Source: Nemertoderma westbladi
Lineage: Eukaryota > Xenacoelomorpha > Nemertodermatida > Nemertodermatidae
Direction of reading: 5' to 3'
Assembly: GCA_032718475.1 (NCBI GenBank)
Contig: JAUCBJ010001837.1
Span: forward strand, 1-28,798
DNA length: 28,798 bases
Numbering within the stretch: the first letter of the stretch is position 1; the number at the start of each line of letters is the position of its first letter. The notes below the pieces were generated by a model, which was given only the letters and a program-made list of their open reading frames with translations, was not told where the DNA came from and did no database searches. Shown here piece after piece: positions 28,552 to 28,798 of this stretch. The position numbers and the translations under genes were made by a program.

Positions 28552-28798
28552 ATGTCTCTGTGTCCTAGGGCGCCCGCTTGTTGCGGCTGCCACGCTAAGA
28601 AAGGGCGATGCATTCGTTGCGTGTGCGTCAAACAGGGTCGCCCTTGCACGTCATGTGCCCCTTCGATAAACAGTCTGTGCGAAAACGCGTTGGGGTCCGT
28701 TAATTCGCAGCCAAACATTTCCTTCGACGACAAAAGCGCCGATCGATGCTCTCCATCAAGGAGTTCGACGCAGCCCATGGTTAACGTGCATTCGGGAG
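28552..28798 (+). CDS. Cysteine-rich protein, N-terminal part, open at right edge
   Basis: Open from an ATG (in-frame TAG twelve bases upstream) to the end of the window, 82 codons. The N-terminus has a dense cysteine pattern: CCGCHAKKGRCIRCVC, then VKQGRPCTSC and a later Cys before EN. The spacing CxC-x6-C-x2-C-x-C-x6-C-x2-C is zinc-binding in style and loosely resembles CXC (tesmin/CRC-type) domains. Similar N-terminal modules occur in many predicted invertebrate proteins, to my recollection. After it comes a Ser/Asn-rich stretch. The start could instead be an exon boundary. Host gene or another mobile element: undecided. Confidence 0.6.
   Translation, partial: MSLCPRAPACCGCHAKKGRCIRCVCVKQGRPCTSCAPSINSLCENALGSVNSQPNISFDDKSADRCSPSRSSTQPMVNVHSG

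Noticed and set aside
28539-28778. 79-codon minus-strand ORF at the right end
   Set aside because: It is the antisense of the cysteine-rich plus-strand ORF, which has the more informative residue pattern.

Overview
This window is eukaryotic genomic DNA, almost certainly from an invertebrate animal. It consists mainly of retrotransposons nested inside one another. Four superfamilies are recognisable from protein motifs: Ty3/gypsy (two families), Ty1/copia, BEL/Pao and a non-LTR (LINE) element. There is also one non-autonomous DNA transposon. BEL/Pao is restricted to animals. The copia element, with a very short LTR and an HVDD reverse transcriptase box, resembles GalEa-type elements of marine animals. 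The host group is therefore inferred to be a marine invertebrate, with modest confidence. There are no bacterial operons, rRNA genes or CRISPR arrays.

Layout. (1) 2-1521: the 3' end of a plus-strand gypsy element ('gypsy-P'), with the end of integrase, a polypurine tract and the first part of its LTR. (2) 1522-13019: a second gypsy element ('gypsy-M', minus strand, 256-bp LTRs) inserted into that LTR at CTAGC. Its gag zinc knuckle is split by a copia element (5270-11465, target duplication CATT). The integrase of that copia element is split in turn by an 824-bp terminal-inverted-repeat element (7784-8607, duplication CATTTG). This makes four nested layers with visible junctions. (3) 13020-15928: a truncated second unit of gypsy-M sharing the LTR at 12764-13019. 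Its integrase is interrupted by a 5'-truncated LINE (13205-14338), which creates a 757-codon accidental fusion ORF. (4) 15929-17337: an abrupt inversion-type junction back to gypsy-P, repeating the integrase tail and LTR. This time the LTR carries only a solo gypsy-M LTR with CTAGC on both sides. (5) 17338-19345: non-coding, with a possible tRNA-derived SINE head and a dense two-family tandem repeat. (6) 19346-26414: the interior of a plus-strand BEL/Pao element. It has a small 63-codon ORF, gag, protease, reverse transcriptase, RNase H and integrase, broken by a handful of stops and frameshifts. (7) 26415-28551: non-coding, with tandem repeats, including one whose unit resembles a micro-exon with splice sites. 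(8) 28552-28798: the start of a cysteine-rich ORF running off the window.

How it fits together. None of the polyproteins is intact. The decay is light (single stops, small indels), and the duplicated segments differ at roughly half a percent of sites by eye, so the rearrangements are recent. The two haplotype-like versions of the gypsy-P/gypsy-M locus (full insertion versus solo LTR) lie side by side. This is either a real tandem rearrangement or an assembly join of two alleles. Apart from the last ORF, and a weak promoter-like stretch near 27350-27450, I see no host gene.
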